From Caenorhabditis remanei (taxonomy: Eukaryota > Nematoda > Chromadorea > Rhabditida > Rhabditidae): a stretch of 64,000 nucleotides of DNA. The stretch is from positions 1,426,001 to 1,490,000 of the forward strand of contig NC_071332.1 in the NCBI RefSeq assembly GCF_010183535.1, written 5' to 3'. Positions 52,301 through 61,639 of this stretch are shown here, in pieces (within the stretch, counting starts at the first letter, position 1; every line of letters starts with the position of its first letter). Under the pieces are notes generated by a model. That model ran no database searches and was not told where the DNA came from. It worked only from the letters and a program-made list of their open reading frames with translations. The position numbers and the translations under genes were made by a program.

Positions 52301-55300
52301 AAACCTCCATTTCTGGCACATTGTGATGACCATGGGACCCAAAAACGAGGATTACAAAAATAAAAAAAGAAGGAAAAAAGCAAGGAATCGAACCATAGAG
52401 TGTCCACCTCCTACCCTACATGTAACCCCCTAGACCCTTCGACCGCTGGTTTAACTATTATCCGAATGGGTTTACGTGTTAGTTCAACACGCGGGCTGGC
52501 AACTTGAGTTTTAGCACTAAAATTTACCCAAACTTTGGAGCCGGATTTCTCGAAACTGGGAGCACCGTTGCAAAAACTGAATATAGATTCGGAATCAGGG
52601 AAACGTCAGCTTTCCAACGATATACATCATGTTGTGTATCTCCAAACATTGTGTGAGCCATTCCCTAGTCAGTTTTTTAACGGGGAAAGTCGGGTTTTCT
52701 CAATAATTTACTTGAAAAAACCCAACTTTTCGCTAAAAAAAATGCCTGAAAATTCCGTCAAAAAACAGTATTTTTCAAACAAATATTAGTTCGGGACAGT
52801 TGTTACAACTGCGCTCCACCGAATTGCCCTTTAAAAATGTGTCTTTTTCTCTGAGTCTCTCAATTTCGCACACTGTTTTCTTTGGTTTCGGCGGAGCGCG
52901 GTTGAAAGAAATGCGCCGATCTAATATTCGACATTTTTGGGAAAAAATTCAAAAAAATTCAAATTTTCGTTCAAAATTTCATTTCAAATTTTTCAGCCGG
53001 GCCGGGCCGGGCCTTGGAAATTCTCGGCCCGGCCCGGCCCGTTGCAAGTATGCAAAAAACCCATTTTTGCCTGAAAGATCCTGAAATTTTAACATTTTCC
53101 GTCCGAAATTGACGCAAAATCACATATTTTAGATAAACTTTCATTTTAAAAACCAATTTTTTGCTCTATAAACACTGGAAATAGTTGATTTTCACCCAAT
53201 AATGGCTAAAATCTCTCACTTTGGAGAAAAATTTGTCAAAACATGCTTACATTTAACTATTTTTCAGCCAAAAAAGGCAAAATATCTTTTAATTTAGTAA
53301 TAATTCCGTTATTAGCTAGAGCGCGGTTGTAAGAAAGGTGCCGTGCTAATATTTTAGTGAAAATTCCTTCAAAAACCCAGAAAATTCTAAAATCTATAAT
53401 TCCAGTAAACTCAATGGTCACCGTCCGCCATCACGAATCCCAATTTCACTTTGAAAACGCGACCGCCGACGGAATCGTTGAAACGTGGATTTATCGTGCG
53501 GCGAAGAACGAAAAAGTTCGATTACTTCTCGATGTCACCCTGCCGTGCAGTATTGATATCTATATGACTCATCCGTATATTGTCCAGTTTTGGAGGTTTT
53601 ATGAGGTAAAAATGTGTGGAAATTTGCATTTTTTTTCACATTTTTTCAAGACAAAATCCGTGAAAAATGGAAAAAACACTTCATTTTTGGTCTTCAGAAC
53701 CAAAAAATGTGAATTTAGCTGGTTCTCGTGGCCTAGAAACATTTGAAAAAAGTTCGGCCACGACCACTTTTTGAGCGTGGCCTAGAAATCTCGATTATGG
53801 GGGAAACTAGTCCGCGATGAGAAGAGGATCTTACAACCGCGCTCTACCGAAACCCAAGAAAATAGTGTGTGAAATTGAGAGACTCAGAGAAAAAGAGACA
53901 GGGCATTTCGGTGGAGCGCAATGGGCGGAGCTAAGCACCTATCGTAACGATAAAAGCTCCGCCCACTTTTAGGTCACGCCCACTTCAGAAAAAGAGACGT
54001 GTCCTAGAAGTGGGCGGAGTTGATTTTCATTGTCTAAATATGTTTTTTTTTTGAAAATAGGTCTACCCTAAAGGTGGGCGGAGCCTACTTTAAAAATGTT
54101 TAGACCCTGAAAATCAATCCTAGGCTCCGCCCACTTGTTCGATTTTTTTCTCTGCAGTGGGCGTGACCTAAAAGTGGGCGGAGCCTTTATCTGTTACGAT
54201 AGATGCTAAGCTCCGCCCCCTTTAAGGCCACGTCTCCTTTCTCTGAAGTGGGCGGAGCTTAAATAAGTTACGAAATCGATTTTCTAGACTCTTGAGTCTG
54301 AAAATGAGCATGAATTTTTAGATGAAAAAAACTCGAATTTTGTGTTAAATTTTCTAGAAAAGTATGAAAATTTCTGATGTTAACACTCAGAAACCCTGAA
54401 AAAGCGCGAATTTTCAGTCCGAAAAATTCGGTGGCCGAACTTTTTCTGTTTCGGGTTTCTAGGCCAGCGGTCTCAAGGTGGATAGTTCTTCCACCTTCAG
54501 TTTAGAGCGAAGAACTTCACACCTTGAGAACGCTGGCCTAGAAACCACAAACCGAAAAAGTTCGGCCACCGAATTTTTCGGATAGAAATATTGAGTTTTT
54601 GGGGTTTCTCAGTCTGAAATTTCAGCTTGGAAATCCCATTTTTACCCAACTTTTTTATTCCAGATAATGTTCTCATATCTCAACGAAGTCATCGCCACAT
54701 TCATCGTCACCTGCTGTTTCTTCGCCGTTTTGCTCCGCGAGCCGGGACTAAAAGCCGCCGGTCTTCTCCTAATCGTCAATTTGATCTCAATTCTCGCAGT
54801 TCTTCACGGATGTGTGGATCCTGACAATATCTACGCTCTCCCTATGGCAATTGGATACTTTTTGGCACTCGGATGGCGTGCGATCTGTTTTGGAATCGAT
54901 GCGGCGCTGATTTCAAAGATGGGATTCATTCAGAGAGGTCATCGAGCTCTTAGAGCTGATATGCTCATTAATGGACTCTATTTGATTGGTGTGGCGATTA
55001 CTCTGGTGGCGAGTAATGAGGGAACTATGTTCTTGATTACCGTCTTGGCTTATGTAAGTTTCCACCGTTTTTCAGCCGTGAAAAACTAGAATTTCCCATC
55101 GTTTGAACCGAAAATGTGTTAATTTTAGCAAGTTTTCGGCTATTTTTTTAATGAAAATGCAGCAATTTCTATGATTTTCAGCGATTTTTAGCGTAAAATT
55201 CGAGTTTTGGAGCACTTTTTCTCGATTTTGAGTCAAAAGTATGGAATTTCCCATCGTTTGAACCGGAAATTAGCCTATTTTTACTTAAAATTTTCAGCGA

Positions 55301-57141
55301 TTTACGAGATTTTTGCGATTTTCAGCGATTTACAAGATTTTTTCAGCAATTTACAGGGATTTATCGATTTTCAGCTAGTTTTCGCGTAAAATTTGAGAAA
55401 AATAAGTTTTGCAGCACTATTTTTCGATTTTGAGTCAACAAACTGGAATTTCGCATCGTTTGAACCGGAAATGTGTCAATTTTAGCAAGTTTTAGCCTAT
55501 TTTTAATTAAAATCCGTTTCTTTTTCGCAAAAAACTATGGTTTTATCGAAATTCAGTGATTTTTCTATGATTTTTAGCGTAAAATTCGAGTTTTGGAGCA
55601 CTTTTTCTCGATTTCGAGTCGAAAAATTGGAATTTCGCATTGTTTGAACCGGAAATTAGCCTATTTTTACTTAAAATTCGTGGTTTTTTTTCGCAATCGC
55701 TAAAACTTGCTGAAAATCCCCTTTTGATAGACAGTTTTAAGGTTAAAAAACGACGAAAATGCAGCGATTTTAGTGATTTTTAAGTGATTTTCAGTGAATT
55801 TCAGCGATTTTTAGCGATTTACGAGATTTTTTCAGCAATTTACAGGGATTTATCGATTTTCAGCTAGTTTTCGCGTAAAATTTGAGAAAAATAAGTTTTG
55901 CAGCACTATTTTTCGATTTTAAGACAAAAAACGGGAATTTCGCATCGTTTGATCCGGAAATGTGTTAATTTTAGCAAGTTTTAGCCTATTTTCACTTAAA
56001 ATCCGTGTCTTTTTCGCAAAAAACGATGGTTTTATCGAAAGTTTTAGTCTCTAAATGCTTGAAACAACGTTTTTACACTGTTTCCAGCCAAACTTCCAGT
56101 GATTTTCCATGAGAATCGATCGAAATTCGGCTGGAAAAAGTGAAAAACGGTGTTTTTGACCATTGCGAAAATTATAAATTTTTAGAAAAGAAAATGGGTT
56201 TTAGGCCACATACATCGGGATTTTCAAGTATTTTCAGCGATTTTTAGCGATTTTCAATAATATTCAACGATGTTTAGTGATTTTTGGCGATTTTTTTCTG
56301 AAAATCGATAAATCGCTGGAAATTGCTGAAAATTCGCTGAAATTCTCAAAAAATCGCAAAAAAAATCGCTGAAATTCGCTGAAATTCGCTGAAATTCGCT
56401 GAAAATCACTGAAAATCGGAAAATCCATGTAAATTATTAAAAATCGCTGCATTCTAGTCGTTTTTAACCTTAAAACTGCCTATCAAAAGCGGTTTTAAGC
56501 GATATTAGGTGATTTTCAGCAATTTTCAGCGATAGCGAAAAAACCACGAATTTTAAGTAAAAATAGGCTAATTTCCGGTTCAAACGATGGGAAATTCCAA
56601 ACTTTTCACTCAAAATCGAGAAAAAGTGCTCCAAAACACGAATTTTACGCTAAAAATCGCTGAAAATCATAGAAAATCGCTGAAAATCATAGAAAACCAC
56701 TGCATTTTAGTCGTTTTTAACCTTAAAAATGCCTTTTTTCAGCGCCACCATCGCCGAGCGGTTCTCCTGGCGCTCCCGTCGCTCCTCCCACTCGGACTGA
56801 AAGTGGTCGGTGCCCGACTATTCAGTATCGACCCTCTTCCCGTCTACGAACTACAATACCAACCACAATTCTACGCCGCATTACTGTACCTCTGGGGACT
56901 GTTTTCCTCTGTAAACGTCGGTCAAATCACCATGAGAAGTATCATCTATGGTCTCACACCGGCGTTTATGTATCTTCTCAACTCACCGCTCGAATTATTC
57001 TCCGGATTCGCTCTGCTCATTTTCAGCGCCGCTCGTTTTGTACCGTATGGAACGAAGAGGGGACCGGTAGCCCCGCCGGCACCTGCTGAATCATCACAAC
57101 GACAAGAGAAGAATAATTACAATCTGAGAAGAAGACGATAA
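46376..57141 (+). CDS. GPI inositol-deacylase, PGAP1-like
   Basis: Seven exons: 46376-46564, 47477-47785, 49377-49518, 50899-51411, 53406-53605, 54664-55053 and 56743-57141. Phase is intact and the product is 713 residues, shorter than human PGAP1 (922). The family removes the acyl chain from inositol of GPI anchors in the ER, allowing export. Residues about 20-43 form a membrane anchor (VFEVITLTIILTIATFGVLA). A lipase-type domain follows: PVLFIPGSKGSSKQVRSLAS, FFAVDFDEE and the nucleophile elbow LVGHSYGG with Ser181. The acidic and His triad partners are probably in exon 4 (DYLIPDEWS, GSDHLAILWC). Exons 6-7 code for several hydrophobic helices; the C terminus is basic (RRRR). By synteny it is the C. 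elegans T19B10.8 orthologue. Introns are long and repeat-rich. Confidence 0.9.
46600..47035. repeat. Degenerate TTTTTGAGCTTAAAAT array in PGAP1-like intron 1
   Basis: The same unit as in ima-1 introns 1-2 appears, with a regular run TTGATCTTAAAATCCAC at 46965-47010. Presence in a neighbouring gene argues for spread and not for function in ima-1. Confidence 0.7.
47067..47097 (+). pseudogene. Decoy copy of PGAP1-like exon 2 start inside intron 1
   Basis: TTTCTCCAATTCCAG then AACATCTCATTCTCCTACCC copies the true exon 2 start at 47477 (AATATCTCATTCTCCTATCC). In phase it would read NISFSYPPSEND and stop. The match covers the polypyrimidine tract, the acceptor and about 27 coding bases, then ends. 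Confidence 0.8.
47250..47392. repeat. Group B1 MITE between decoy and true exon 2
   Basis: TTATTACAACTGCGCTCCAC and GAGCGCGGTTGTAAGAA mark the ends, with flanks TTAGCACAGCA and GCCGTGTTAAT. Its insertion separates the decoy acceptor (47066) from the true one (47476). Confidence 0.85.
47926..48095. repeat. MITE with TTGTCAAGGCCCGG ends
   Basis: The left TTGTCAAGGCCCGGCTTC and right GCCCGGGCCTTGACAA are inverse. A solitary end (CTTGTCAAGGCCCGGGTACT) also occurs at 9844. It lies in PGAP1-like intron 2. Confidence 0.75.
48096..49092. other. Large part of PGAP1-like intron 2 without recognisable feature
   Basis: Only short hairpins and one TAGCATAACAGC-type AT-rich stretch are visible. Small frames (48056-48304, 48697-48894) show no conserved character. 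Confidence 0.5.
49093..49328. repeat. Group B2 MITE in PGAP1-like intron 2
   Basis: GCGCTCCACTGCAAACGAGA and TCTCTTTTGCGGTGGAGCAC define the arms. The terminal CTTACAACT part is missing on both sides, so the ends are eroded. It lies about 50 bp from the exon 3 acceptor. Confidence 0.8.
49556..49842. repeat. GGGCCGGGCC-bearing MITE with ATACTTGTCA ends
   Basis: CATACTTGTCACGGGCCGGG at the left and CCCGATTTTTGACAAGTATG at the right are imperfect inverses. Inside the right part GGGCCGGGCCGGGCC and GGCCCGGCCCG face each other around GAAATTTC. A partial relative is at 52994-53052. Confidence 0.75.
50459..50595. repeat. Group B1 MITE in PGAP1-like intron 3
   Basis: ATTAGCACGACACACGTCTT leads into ACAACCGCGCTCTACC; the right end is TGGAGCGCTGTTGTAGGAAC. 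The core GAGAGACGCAGAGAAAAAGA is complete. Confidence 0.85.
51468..52668. mobile_element. 1.2-kb CTAGGG foldback element with TCA target duplication
   Basis: It starts CTAGGGAATGGCTCACACAA, ends with the inverse, and TCA flanks both sides (51465-51467, 52669-52671). Arms are about 500 bp and nearly identical to the base; the unique centre is only about 150 bp (51990-52130). Each arm contains an inward-facing GGTTCGATTCC box B (about 51742 plus, 52389 minus) with GGTCGAAGGGTCTAGGGGGT ahead of it. It begins 56 bp after the exon 4 donor of the PGAP1-like gene. Confidence 0.9.
52795..53352. repeat. Group B1 MITE, GGCCC-palindrome fragment and B half-element
   Basis: B1 lies at 52795-52926 (TTGTTACAACTGCGCTCCAC / GGAGCGCGGTTGAAAG). 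A CCGGGCCGGGCCGGGCC palindrome is at 52996-53042 and ends TTGCAAGTATGC. At 53312-53352 only the right end of another B copy (TAGAGCGCGGTTGTAAGAAA) remains. Confidence 0.8.
53828..54600. repeat. B1 MITE, GGGCGGAGC direct/inverted block and palindrome
   Basis: The B1 copy (53828-53925) is followed by alternating AAGTGGGCGGAGC and GCTCCGCCCAC units up to about 54255, arranged as nested inverted pairs (CGTAACGATAAAAGCTCCGC versus AGTGGGCGGAGCCTTTATCT). At 54395-54590 a further palindrome has arms AATTCGGTGGCCGAACTTTT and its inverse, with the loop carrying TTCTTCCACCTTC. Confidence 0.7.
55060..56740. repeat. Tandem and inverted repeats filling PGAP1-like intron 6
   Basis: A unit containing TCGCATCGTTTGAACCGGAA and TTAGCCTATTTTTACTTAAA recurs at about 55095, 55255, 55455, 55638 and 55940, about 160-300 bp apart. 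The end of the intron carries the same text inverted (TTCCGGTTCAAACGATGGGA at about 56573). A run of GCTGAAATTC pentanucleotide-like repeats sits at 56365-56400. Confidence 0.75.
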
Positions 57142-57475
57142 ACATTTTCCAATTATTTAGTTATTCACATTATTTATTCTCGTTTGTTTCTTGATTCAGT
57201 TTCAATTTATGCAATAATTATGTGATTATTTTCGTTTCTCCCGGTAGAACTATGTACTTCTTGTTAATTCTCTCCCCGTCCGCCATATCAAGTTTATTAT
57301 CCGGTCTCTCATCTCTTTCTAGTCACCGAAAAAGAAAATACAAATTAAAACTCGATTTTCACCTTTTTTTTCTTTTTTCTGTGGATAAGGACTCTCATAC
57401 CTTCTCAAGAATTTCTTTTCTAACTTTTTTGCAATTTTTTAACCAGAAAAAACCAGAAAATTAGGAATTTCAAAG
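57142..57475 (+). other. Short gap between the PGAP1-like gene and mxl-1
   Basis: It is 334 bp on the same strand. T-rich tracts at 57365-57380 and 57420-57435 precede an acceptor-like TTTTTTAACCAG about 30 bp before the ATG. The distance permits an operon with downstream trans-splicing, but a separate promoter is equally possible. Confidence 0.4.
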
Positions 57476-57883
57476 ATGTCCGACATGAGTGATACCGAAG
57501 ACCAACCCACAACATCCGAAGGGCAATTCGACCCGAAACGGCACGCCCGTGAGCAGCACAATGCTCTAGAGCGTCGTCGACGTGACAATATCAAGGATAT
57601 GTATACAAGTCTTCGAGAAGTCGTGCCCGATACAAATGGAGAAAGAGTTCAAGCGTCGAGAGCTGTAATTCTCAAAAAAGCGATCGAAACGATAGAAAAA
57701 GGGCACGCGGAGAGTGCCGCGTTGTCAGCTGAAATTAATCAGCAAGACGCGAAAAATGCGAAATTGAGAGAAGAGGTTTTTAGCTGAAATTGTGTTGATT
57801 TATTTAAATAATCGAATTATTTCCAGATTGCTCGTCTGAAAGCGAAGAAAGAAGCGGCGGCGGCGTCTGCAAAGCCACAATAA
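57476..57883 (+). CDS. mxl-1: Max-like bHLH-leucine zipper transcription factor
   Basis: Two exons, 57476-57775 and 57827-57883, giving 118 residues, close to C. elegans MXL-1. The basic region HAREQHNALERRRRDNIKDM has the His28, Glu32 and Arg36 residues that Max-type proteins use to read CACGTG. It is followed by helix 1, the loop VVPDTNGERVQASRA, helix 2 VILKKAIETIEK and a short zipper-like coiled coil (AESAALSAEINQQDAKNAKL). The C terminus is Ala/Lys-rich. In C. elegans MXL-1 dimerises with the Mad-like MDL-1 (established knowledge). The protein is nuclear by family. No truncation is apparent. Confidence 0.95.
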
Positions 57884-58325
57884 ATGGGGAAAAATCATAA
57901 TGTATTTATCTGAATTTTTATAAGATAAATCAATTTAAGCTTGTTTTCAGAGATTTTCAAGCAAATTTCAGATTTTTTCGAATGTAATTTAGCGCTAAAA
58001 ATGTGTAACCCCCTTGGCAATAGAGCGCATCTGCATAGGTTAGTCGGGACTCTATAATCCTCTCGGACACCTGGCTTATGACCAAAACGAAACGATGTAT
58101 AAACTGAAAACAATTAAGTCTGGCGCGCCGCAGACGCGTTTGTGGAATTAAAAAGAGAAAGAAGGAACAAACAATAAAAATTGTTTATTCAGAAAAGTAA
58201 ATCAATCAAGTTTTTCAAAGTTTGTTTAATTTGTTGGGCGTTGTCGCTCTACACTTATCGATTCTCCATCTCCACTCTGAAATAATTTCTCATTTCATTT
58301 TCAGCGATATCCACTATATCCTCAC
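57884..58325. other. mxl-1 3' flank, no further gene
   Basis: It contains ACTCTATAATCCTCTCGGAC, similar to GAGAGGACTAC motifs at 9812 and 10124, and GGCGCGCCGCAGACGCG at about 58125. Nothing else recognisable. Confidence 0.5.
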
Positions 58326-58552
58326 CTGTAGTTATTGGTAACCGTCAGTGATTTGATCGTCAGTGGTTTGTTTTTGCTCCTCGTGTCGTTGGAACCACGT
58401 CAAATATTTAGTGTGGAAGCGCCAAGATAGTTTCTTGAGGGCTTTTGCAGCAAGAAGTTGAGCTCGAGTGCCATATAATTGAGAATAAAGAACAATGTAT
58501 CGGGACCCAAACGAAGATAATATTCAAGGCTATCGTATGTATTTGGAGCCGT
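58326..58552 (-). pseudogene. Broken CNOT3/NTL-3 (NOT box) fragment
   Basis: The minus strand reads [20 protein letters not shown], the start of the NOT2/3/5 domain of CCR4-NOT subunit 3. After FILNYM the frame shifts (a few bases are missing where family members read EGT), and the second frame continues [20 protein letters not shown] and [10 protein letters not shown] before a stop at TAA. A donor-like CAG/GTGAGG at the end and acceptor TTTCAG before it show that introns were copied, so this is a DNA-level duplicate and not a retrocopy. It encodes no intact domain. Confidence 0.85.
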
Positions 58553-58600
58553 CTGAAACGTTAGAAATTTAAACAACTTTCATGACAAACAGTACTCACT

Positions 58601-59097
58601 TGTCCATACCATCTTGGCATACCAGCTTGACATCTTTGACGAATAGTTTCTCGGTTTCTCACTGTCCAATTGAAAAGTAGCTTTCGCGCAAGCCAGCTCC
58701 TACGCAGCCAACTGTCCGTCGAATTCTTGTGCCATTGATGTGCGTCAGAGAGGTCCCAGCCAAGCATGAATTCTCCAATTGAGCCATTAAACGAGTCGCG
58801 TGCACCTCCATTATGGCTTCGTTCGTGCTTCGAAACTCTTTTCCGCCTTAAATAATCATTTTTAGACATGCCTCTAATCACCGGAAAATGAAACAAATAT
58901 GTTTCATATTTAAAAGCTTTCGCTAAAAACGGACAAACCAATGCTCTACTACTATAAACTTGGCTTATTACAAAACTAGATAATGCGTGCTCTGTAACTG
59001 CTAAAAAGCGTGCCCGGGGTGCAATAACTTTCTCGCGTCTCATTGGCCGCCTCCGCCCCTTTTTGTGGACTAACTTCTCAAAACGCACCGTGTTCAT
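58601..59097 (-). pseudogene. Unidentified exon joined in phase to the NTL-3 fragment
   Basis: The open frame ends GMPRWYGQ at a good donor (GTGAGT at 58599) whose splicing to 58552 would be in phase. It is rich in Arg/Trp/Ser (SWLARKLLFNWTVRNRETIR). I do not recognise a family and it is not the part of NTL-3 that normally precedes the NOT box. Minus-strand ATG at 59097 may or may not be a start. Probably the 5' part of a chimeric duplicate. Confidence 0.35.
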
Positions 59098-59229
59098 CTG
59101 ATTGAATTCCTCCAGTTTCCAGTTGCCATCATCAGCTCCATTCCTTCTGCTCTGTCGTTGTCTTCTATATTTTTATCCTTAATTCGCTCATAAATCTAAT
59201 CACCGGAGTGGATGTAATCATCGCGAATT

Positions 59230-59600
59230 GTGCGGGCAAAACCAACTCCTAAATGCATGGAACAGTAGACTACAAAGAGCCTCTGATCCGGAGCAGTCCT
59301 CATCACCACGCGTGCGAAGGCCTCTCGTAAGAGGCTCTTCGACTTCGCGAACATAGTTCGCATACCTTCAGTGCGGGCAAAACCAACTCCTAAATGCATG
59401 GAACAGTAGACTACAAAGAGCCTCTGATCCGGAGCAGTCCTCATCACCACGCGTGCGAAGGCCTCTCGTAAGAGGCTCTTCGACTTCGCGAACATAGTTC
59501 GCATACCTTCAGTGCGGGCAAAACCAACTCCTAAATGCATGGAACAGTAGACTACAAAGAGCCTCTGATCCGGAGCAGTCCTCATCACCACGCGTGCGAA
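59230..59600. repeat. 141-bp tandem repeat, 2.6 copies
   Basis: Copies start with GTGCGGGCAAAACCAACTCC at 59230, 59371 and 59512, are identical as far as I can follow, and each contains the hairpins GCCTCTCGTAAGAGGC and TTCGCGAACATAGTTCGCA. The period equals 47 codons, and on the minus strand one frame stays open through all copies (59196-59591, repeating RTAPDQRLFVVYCSMHLGVG). The whole array may be a recently expanded segment of an unknown sequence. Confidence 0.85.
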
Positions 59601-60164
59601 GAACTACAGGGGGTTCTCCGACTTGAAAAAAGCTAAAGTGCTTGTTGTATACACTCATCATTGCTTCTTTCTTCAAGTTTTCGAGAACTATTGGCGTCTG
59701 TTCTGAAAAATGTGAATTTTGCTAAAGATTTTGGAAAGAAATAAGAAGGATGAAAGAAAACAAAGGAGACAGTGAACATGAACTTAGAAAGCAATGGAGC
59801 GCAAAAAAAGTAGCGAAACGGATTTCAGCACAAAAAAAATCCTAGAAAACAAAAAAAAATTTTGGATGATCAGGAAACTAGAGTTGAAATTAGAGTTTGG
59901 CAAAACATACGAGCAAAATACAATATTACAGCTAGCGATAAAGAACTTTGACAAAAAGAACTAGAAACGGCAGAAAACGGAAGAAAGCTGTTGTCAAAAA
60001 AACAACAGAACTTCAACGATTTAAAGCAAAAAAGTAAAGTTTTCAATTACAATGAGGATAAATCTACAAGAACTTTGAATTTGAAAAGAGAATGTTCCCT
60101 GGGATAAAAAACTGGGAAAACTTTGCAGTAACGAATCCATAGCCTCACGATTACCAGACGCGCG

Positions 60165-60510
60165 CACGGCAGGGATGTGCCTTCGGAGGCGCTTTGGGCG
60201 CTGAGAAAATCAAAAGTGTGCGAAAACGCGAAGAGAGAGAGTGTGTGAAATCGAGAGACGATATCTGGCGAGGGGGACTAGTTTCCGCTTCGGCCACGGC
60301 AAAAATGCGAATATTGCTCACTCTTAGTTGCAAGCGACCAATCAGCGTTCAGCGAGAGACTCCGCCCCTTTCAATCAGCCAATCAGCGCGAGATTGGCCA
60401 GATATCGTCTCTCATTTTTACACACTCTCTCTTTTTCGCATTTTCGAGGTTTTTCATCACACTTTGAAGAAATGCGAGGCGCTCAACGCCACCCAGGCAC
60501 ATCCCTGGCG
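60165..60510. repeat. Foldback element with GGGATGTGCC ends
   Basis: GCACGGCAGGGATGTGCC and GGCACATCCCTGGCGCAC are inverse ends. Next inward, GAGAGAGTGTGTGAAATCGA and GATATCTGGC pair with GCCAGATATCGTCTCTC and TTTTACACACTCTCTC. The middle contains three CCAATCAGC boxes (60335-60395), a CCAAT-type cluster. Confidence 0.7.
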
Positions 60511-60895
60511 CACGGGCCCACTAATCAAACGCGAATCGCGACTCGATTCCTTCAACTGGAGCAACCGAAAAAAAATGACGGCAGAGTTGCCGGTACCTTC
60601 GTAACCCTGTAGTTATCCTAGTCCTCACAATAAATACGCAACGACACTACGCCAAAGCCTCACACGCCTACCGTAACCTCAGCGCGTCAGTTCACGTGGA
60701 CACGTGTACTCCACGTGGCAACGAGTAGTTTTCTGAAGTCGGTTGGCTTTCAGGGTTAGTTCTGATTTCAGCGTTTGTGCTTTTGACTGTTGTTTTGTAA
60801 GTTATCGCTTTCATTATTGTTTTCTTGCAATAAAGTAAATTTATTGTAAGAAACTGTGTACTTGTCGTCTATATTTATCAGGACCCTACCACCCC
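60511..60895. other. Intergenic, no gene seen
   Basis: CACGTGGACACGTG with CACGTGGC nearby (60694-60722) gives three E-box CACGTG sites within 30 bases. The AATAAAGTAAATTT at 60831 looks like a polyadenylation signal but has no gene attached. Confidence 0.4.
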
Positions 60896-60899
60896 GTAT

Positions 60900-61495
60900 T
60901 TATACGCGGCAGGGCTGTGCGGCAACAGCTTTTTTCGGCAACTCGGCAACTCGGCAACTAGCCAATTCATGCTTCGGCAACTTTCGGCAACTCGGCAACT
61001 TGCCGAAATTTGAACTCGGCAACATTCGGCAACTTTCGGCAACTTTCGGCAACAATTGCATTTTTTACTAAAGTCTCATAAAAAGTTATGTTCACTCAAA
61101 CCTAATAACAAAAATTTACAAATGAGACAAGAAATCATAAAGAGAGCTTGTGAAAACACTAAACATTCTTAAAATCAACTATTTTCCATTAATTCTATGG
61201 TTTTTGTCAAAACCAAGACTTTTTTGAAGCTACCGCCGAAATTCGACTACAGTGTGTGAAATTTGCATGACTAGTTTTTTTCCGCGGGTCTTGCCCTGAT
61301 TATGTCTTTTCACTGATTTTTTCTGTAAAATTGCAAAAATTGATCACGAAAAGAAAATTTAACGTTGTTGCCGAGTTGCCGAAAAACTGTTGCCGAAACA
61401 TGAGTTGCCGAATTCGGCAACGGCAACGGCAACAACTAAAACTTCGGCAATTTCGGCAATTTCGGCAACCGGCAACTTGTTGCCGCACATCCCTG
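60900..61495. repeat. Inverted CGGCAACTTT minisatellite element
   Basis: The left block (60920-61055) repeats TTCGGCAACT and CTCGGCAACT. The right block (61370-61490) contains TTGCCGAGTTGCCGA first and then CGGCAACGGCAACGG in mixed orientation. Outer ends CGGCAGGGCTGTGCGGCAAC and GTTGCCGCACATCCCTG are inverse, and share GGGATGTGC with the element at 60165. Confidence 0.75.
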
Positions 61496-61639
61496 ATACG
61501 CGGGCAACTGCAGCTTTGCCAAAGCAACAAAATGAGATGAACTCGATAGGAGCAGTGTGTGGTTTCGAGACCGCATCGAATAATTTACCGAGAAATTTCT
61601 CGTGATATTTCTCGAAAAAGTCCTAAACCACATACTGAT

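Noticed and set aside
59230..59600. CRISPR-like array
   Set aside because: Copies are directly adjacent with a 141-bp period and no unique spacers, in a eukaryotic genome.
60194..60612. Two overlapping plus-strand ORFs of 136 and 94 codons
   Set aside because: They overlap in different frames across a foldback element with CCAAT boxes; no splice or domain evidence.
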